A DNA stretch of 7,088 nt, taken from the NCBI GenBank assembly GCA_046728075.1, contig JBKPDV010000175.1:1-7088 (forward strand), given 5' to 3'. This stretch comes from JBKPDV01 sp046728075 (GTDB lineage Bacteria; Acidobacteriota; Thermoanaerobaculia; UBA5066; Gp7-AA6). Under the pieces are notes generated by a model. That model did no database searches, had not been told where the DNA came from, and saw only the letters and a list, made by a program, of their open reading frames with translations. The translations under genes and the position numbers were made by a program. Positions 5,124 to 7,088 of this stretch are shown here, in pieces (the first letter of the stretch is position 1; every line of letters begins with the position of its first letter).

Positions 5124-6860
5124 GTGGATGCCGCCCTGGAACTGACTCACGAGCGGGTCGATGACGTGCCGATGCTCCTGGGGTTCTTGAGCCAGCTTCG
5201 GCTGCCCGAGATCCTCGACCGCCATTTCCCCCCTCATCCGCTCCATCAAGGGCTCTCCAACGGTTGGCTGATCTCCGTCTGGATCGTCTACATCCTCTCC
5301 CAGGCCGACCACCGCAAGTCGCACGTCCAGGCGTGGGTCGAGAGCCTCGGGCGGACCTTTGAGTCGCTCCTCGGACGGACCATCCGGTCCGTCGAGTTCA
5401 ACGACGATCGCTTGACCTTGGTCCTCCGCCGACTCAGCGATCTCCAGGCGTGGCAAGCGCTCGAGGCCGATCTCTGGAGCACGCACTGCGACGTCTACGC
5501 CCTCCCGGTTGAGCGGATCCGGCTCGACGCCACCACCAGCTATGGCTATCACGCCACCGACGACGACGGGTTGATGCAACTCGGGCACAGTAAGGATCAT
5601 CGACCCGACCTGCCCCAGTTCAAGCTCATGGCCGCCGCCGCCGAGCCCACCGGACTGCTCCTGGCGGCCGACGTCTCTCCCGGCAACGCCGCCGACGATC
5701 CCTTGTACCTCCCGCTCTATCGACGGGTCCGAAAGCTGCTCGGCCAGACCGGCTTGCTCTACACCGGCGACTGCAAGATGGCCGCTCTGGAGACCCGCGC
5801 CGAGATCGCCGCCACCGGGGATTATTACCTGACCCGACTCCCCTTGACCGGAACGGTCCAGGCCCAGTTCGCGGGCTGGGTCGAGGCGGCCGTCACCGGC
5901 GAGCAGGCGACCCAGTTGACCGACTTCCGACGGGACGGGGAACTCCTCGGCACAGGATACGAATTCACGCGTTCGCAAACCACCCTGGTGGAGTCGCTGA
6001 CGAAGGAACACACCTGGACGGAGCGGGTGCAGATCCTCCGATCCGAGTCTCTGGCCCAGAGCCAGGCGACGGCGCTGGAGCGCCGGCTGGCGAAGGCCGA
6101 GGCGGCCCTTCGCGGCCTGACTCCGCCACCAGGGCCAGGACGGACCCAGTTCACAACCGCCTCGGAACTGGATCAAGCGATTGCCACGATCCTGGCCGAA
6201 CACGATGTCGAGGGACTCTTGGAAGTGAGCCACGAGTGCCAGGAAACCACCCGGACGCACTACGTGGGTCGCGGTCGCGGCGGCCCCAACCGCCTCCAGA
6301 CAACCGAACACAGCGTGCGCTACCAGATCACGACAATCGTCCGCAACACGGAGGCGATCGCCGCTCGGAGGGCGCGTCAGGGCTGGCAGGCGCAGGTGAC
6401 CAACGCCCCGGAGACTCGTCTGGGCCTGACGGATTCGCTGGAGGCCTACCGCGGAGGCTGCTGCCTGGAACGTGGCTTTCACCTGCTCAAGGACCAACCG
6501 CTGGGGATCCGTCCGCTCTACGTGCGTCGCGACGACCAGATCCAAGGCCTGACCCACCTGGTGACGCTGGCGTTGCGGATCCTGCTGCTGTTCGAGGTCC
6601 TGGTGCGCCGCGGCCAGGATCAGGACGGCGAGGAGTTGAAGGACCTGTACCCCGGCCAGGCGAAACGAACGACTGATCGTCCCACAGCGAAGCGCGTGTT
6701 GGAAGCGATCTCGCGGGCGCGGATCAGCGTGATCCGGGTCGAGAGTGAGCACGGCTGCCGCGGGCACCTGACGGCCCTCCCCGTTCTGGTGAAGAAGGTC
6801 CTGCGCTACCTGGGCCTCTCGGAGGAGGTATACACCCGGTTAGTCATTAATTCCAGTTGA
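5124..6860 (+). CDS. IS1634-family DDE transposase
   Basis: A 578-aa transposase, full-length for the family and free of internal stops. N-terminal residues about 1-60 (DAALELTHERVDDVPMLLGFL) form the DNA-binding region, followed by the DDE_Tnp_1 RNase H-like core. Catalytic acids: D135 in RLDATTSYGY, D216 in YTGDCKMA and E449 in CCLERGFHLLKDQPLGIRP, the Y-x(n)-E-R-x(n)-K type signature of IS4-superfamily enzymes. A long, largely helical insertion separates D216 and E449, as expected in IS1634. GNAADDPLYLP (after DVSP) and the C-terminal YVRRDDQIQGLTHLVTLALRIL are also family-like. The start is GTG at 5124 because GGAG lies 7 bases upstream and the family sequence begins there (VDAALELTHER). 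The longer ATG reading from 5034 would add 30 residues of no family character. It appears intact and potentially active. Confidence 0.93.
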   Translation: MDAALELTHERVDDVPMLLGFLSQLRLPEILDRHFPPHPLHQGLSNGWLISVWIVYILSQADHRKSHVQAWVESLGRTFESLLGRTIRSVEFNDDRLTLVLRRLSDLQAWQALEADLWSTHCDVYALPVERIRLDATTSYGYHATDDDGLMQLGHSKDHRPDLPQFKLMAAAAEPTGLLLAADVSPGNAADDPLYLPLYRRVRKLLGQTGLLYTGDCKMAALETRAEIAATGDYYLTRLPLTGTVQAQFAGWVEAAVTGEQATQLTDFRRDGELLGTGYEFTRSQTTLVESLTKEHTWTERVQILRSESLAQSQATALERRLAKAEAALRGLTPPPGPGRTQFTTASELDQAIATILAEHDVEGLLEVSHECQETTRTHYVGRGRGGPNRLQTTEHSVRYQITTIVRNTEAIAARRARQGWQAQVTNAPETRLGLTDSLEAYRGGCCLERGFHLLKDQPLGIRPLYVRRDDQIQGLTHLVTLALRILLLFEVLVRRGQDQDGEELKDLYPGQAKRTTDRPTAKRVLEAISRARISVIRVESEHGCRGHLTALPVLVKKVLRYLGLSEEVYTRLVINSS

Positions 6861-6863
6861 GCA

Positions 6864-6884
6864 CCCTTTCACTATGCGAAAGGG
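6864..6884. other. Hairpin overlapping the right end of the IS element
   Basis: CCCTTTC (6864-6870) and GAAAGGG (6878-6884) form a 7-bp stem with a 7-base loop, beginning 4 bases after the transposase stop. The right arm is part of the terminal inverted repeat, so the tip of the element is partly self-complementary. There is no T-run; it may still act as a transcript 3' end. Confidence 0.45.
6872..6883 (-). repeat. IS1634 right terminal inverted repeat
   Basis: Read inward on the minus strand this is CCTTTCGCATAG, matching the left end at 11 of 12 bases. It lies 11 bases beyond the transposase stop. Confidence 0.6.
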
Positions 6885-6924
6885 CAGAAGAGGCCTCCGG
6901 CTGCGTCTAACGTGTTACAGCGGT

Positions 6925-7031
6925 TCACCCTTGGGTTGCGCACAGGCCACAGGATTTGAACCAGCCCAGGATGTCCTCCGGACACACCGCCCGCAACGCC
7001 GCACCCATCGCGTCGGAGACCGCCTCCGTCG
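6925..7031 (-). CDS. C-terminal fragment of a probable IS630-family transposase
   Basis: On the minus strand, entering from the adapter junction, one frame reads TEAVSDAMGAALRAVCPEDI then LGWFKSCGLCATQG and stops at TGA (6927-6925). The ending 'A....A...v.pED..GWF...G' is the typical C terminus of IS630/Tc1-mariner-like bacterial transposases, in the last helix after the DDE catalytic core. No catalytic residue lies in this piece, so the family is inferred from the tail pattern alone. The rest of the gene is missing because the contig ends in adapter sequence at 7032; whether the gene is complete in the genome is unknown. Repetitive IS copies commonly end contigs. The gene converges on the IS1634 element, with 42 bases between its stop and the IS1634 right end. 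Confidence 0.6.
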
Positions 7032-7088
7032 CTGTCTCTTATACACATCTCCGAGCCCACGAGACGAGCTTGCCGATCGCGTATGCCG
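7032..7088 (+). other. Illumina Nextera adapter read-through (not genomic)
   Basis: Positions 7032-7050 are exactly the 19-base Tn5 mosaic end, and 7051-7065 (CCGAGCCCACGAGAC) exactly complete the Nextera read-2 adapter. 7066-7075 (GAGCTTGCCG) sits where a 10-base i7 index would be. 7076-7088 matches the start of the P7 flow-cell sequence with one mismatch at 7079 (G for T). The sequence is therefore library-construction DNA left untrimmed at the contig end. Any gene call crossing 7032 is chimeric. Confidence 0.98.

Larger units (their letters stand above)
4968..6883 (+). mobile_element. IS1634-family insertion sequence (IS4 superfamily)
   Basis: An element of about 1.9 kb with a single transposase gene. 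The left end CCTTTCGCGTAG (4968-4979) and the right end, read inward on the minus strand as CCTTTCGCATAG (6883-6872), match at 11 of 12 bases. They flank the transposase with leaders of 144 and 11 bases. The exact outer boundary is uncertain by a base or two. I see no target-site duplication of 5-6 bases: TTCTTA lies outside the left end and GCAGAA outside the right. The element may therefore be old, may have recombined with another copy, or the boundary may be off. IS1634 elements move by a DDE transposase, generally cut-and-paste. Confidence 0.75.

Noticed and set aside
5010..6767. 585-aa minus-strand open frame
   Set aside because: It is antisense to the IS1634 transposase, which has clear catalytic motifs; long antisense frames are common opposite GC-rich genes.
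6952..6962. tRNA T-arm-like sequence (GGTTCAAATCC on the minus strand)
   Set aside because: No acceptor stem or anticodon arm surrounds it, and it encodes WFKS within the IS630-like tail.
7032..7050. Exact Tn5 mosaic end as evidence of a natural Tn5-type transposon
   Set aside because: It is followed directly by read-2 adapter, an index and P7 sequence, so it comes from library preparation.
6872..7060. Minus-strand 62-aa ORF as a novel small gene
   Set aside because: Its first ten residues are translated Nextera adapter and the remainder is an out-of-frame reading of an IS630-like tail.

Overview
The window looks like one end of a short draft contig from a GC-rich bacterium, most likely a planctomycete. 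That placement is an inference. It rests on a decayed gene resembling the planctomycete domain family TIGR03067, a Gfo/Idh/MocA oxidoreductase and a Uma2-type protein (both abundant in that phylum), and an IS1634-type transposase. No rRNA, tRNA or marker gene is present to settle it.

Positions 1-4339 form a run of genes all on the minus strand. Read in the direction of transcription they are: a Gfo/Idh/MocA NAD(P)-dependent oxidoreductase (4339-3164); a strong GC hairpin (3153-3122); a Uma2/DUF820 protein (3067-2501); a NikR-type nickel-responsive repressor with a histidine-rich tail (2444-1950); a small HExxH protein resembling SprT-type metalloproteases (1866-1213); a GntR/FCD regulator (937-236) behind an AT-rich palindromic control region; and the first 34 codons of a gene for a membrane or exported protein (103-1). 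The wide spacing suggests several small transcription units rather than one operon. No nickel transporter or nickel enzyme lies next to nikR, so its targets are probably elsewhere.

Positions 4340-7088 are degraded and mobile. A plus-strand remnant resembling TIGR03067 is broken by a frameshift (4487-4713). A non-coding stretch follows, with a dense series of small palindromes (4865-4956). Next comes an apparently intact IS1634-family (IS4 superfamily) element with matched 12-bp ends (4968-6883) and a full DDE transposase (5124-6860). Beyond it lies the C-terminal end of what looks like an IS630-family transposase on the opposite strand (6925-7031).

The last 57 bases (7032-7088) are not genomic. 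They are Illumina Nextera adapter: mosaic end, read-2 adapter, a 10-base index and the start of P7. The minus-strand ORF over this junction begins with MGSEMCIRDS, the translation of that adapter, and should not be annotated as a gene. I did not find a convincing new multi-gene system. The points most worth checking are the adapter-fused ORF, the histidine-tailed NikR, the palindromic GntR control region, the frameshifted pseudogene and the palindrome cluster beside the IS element.
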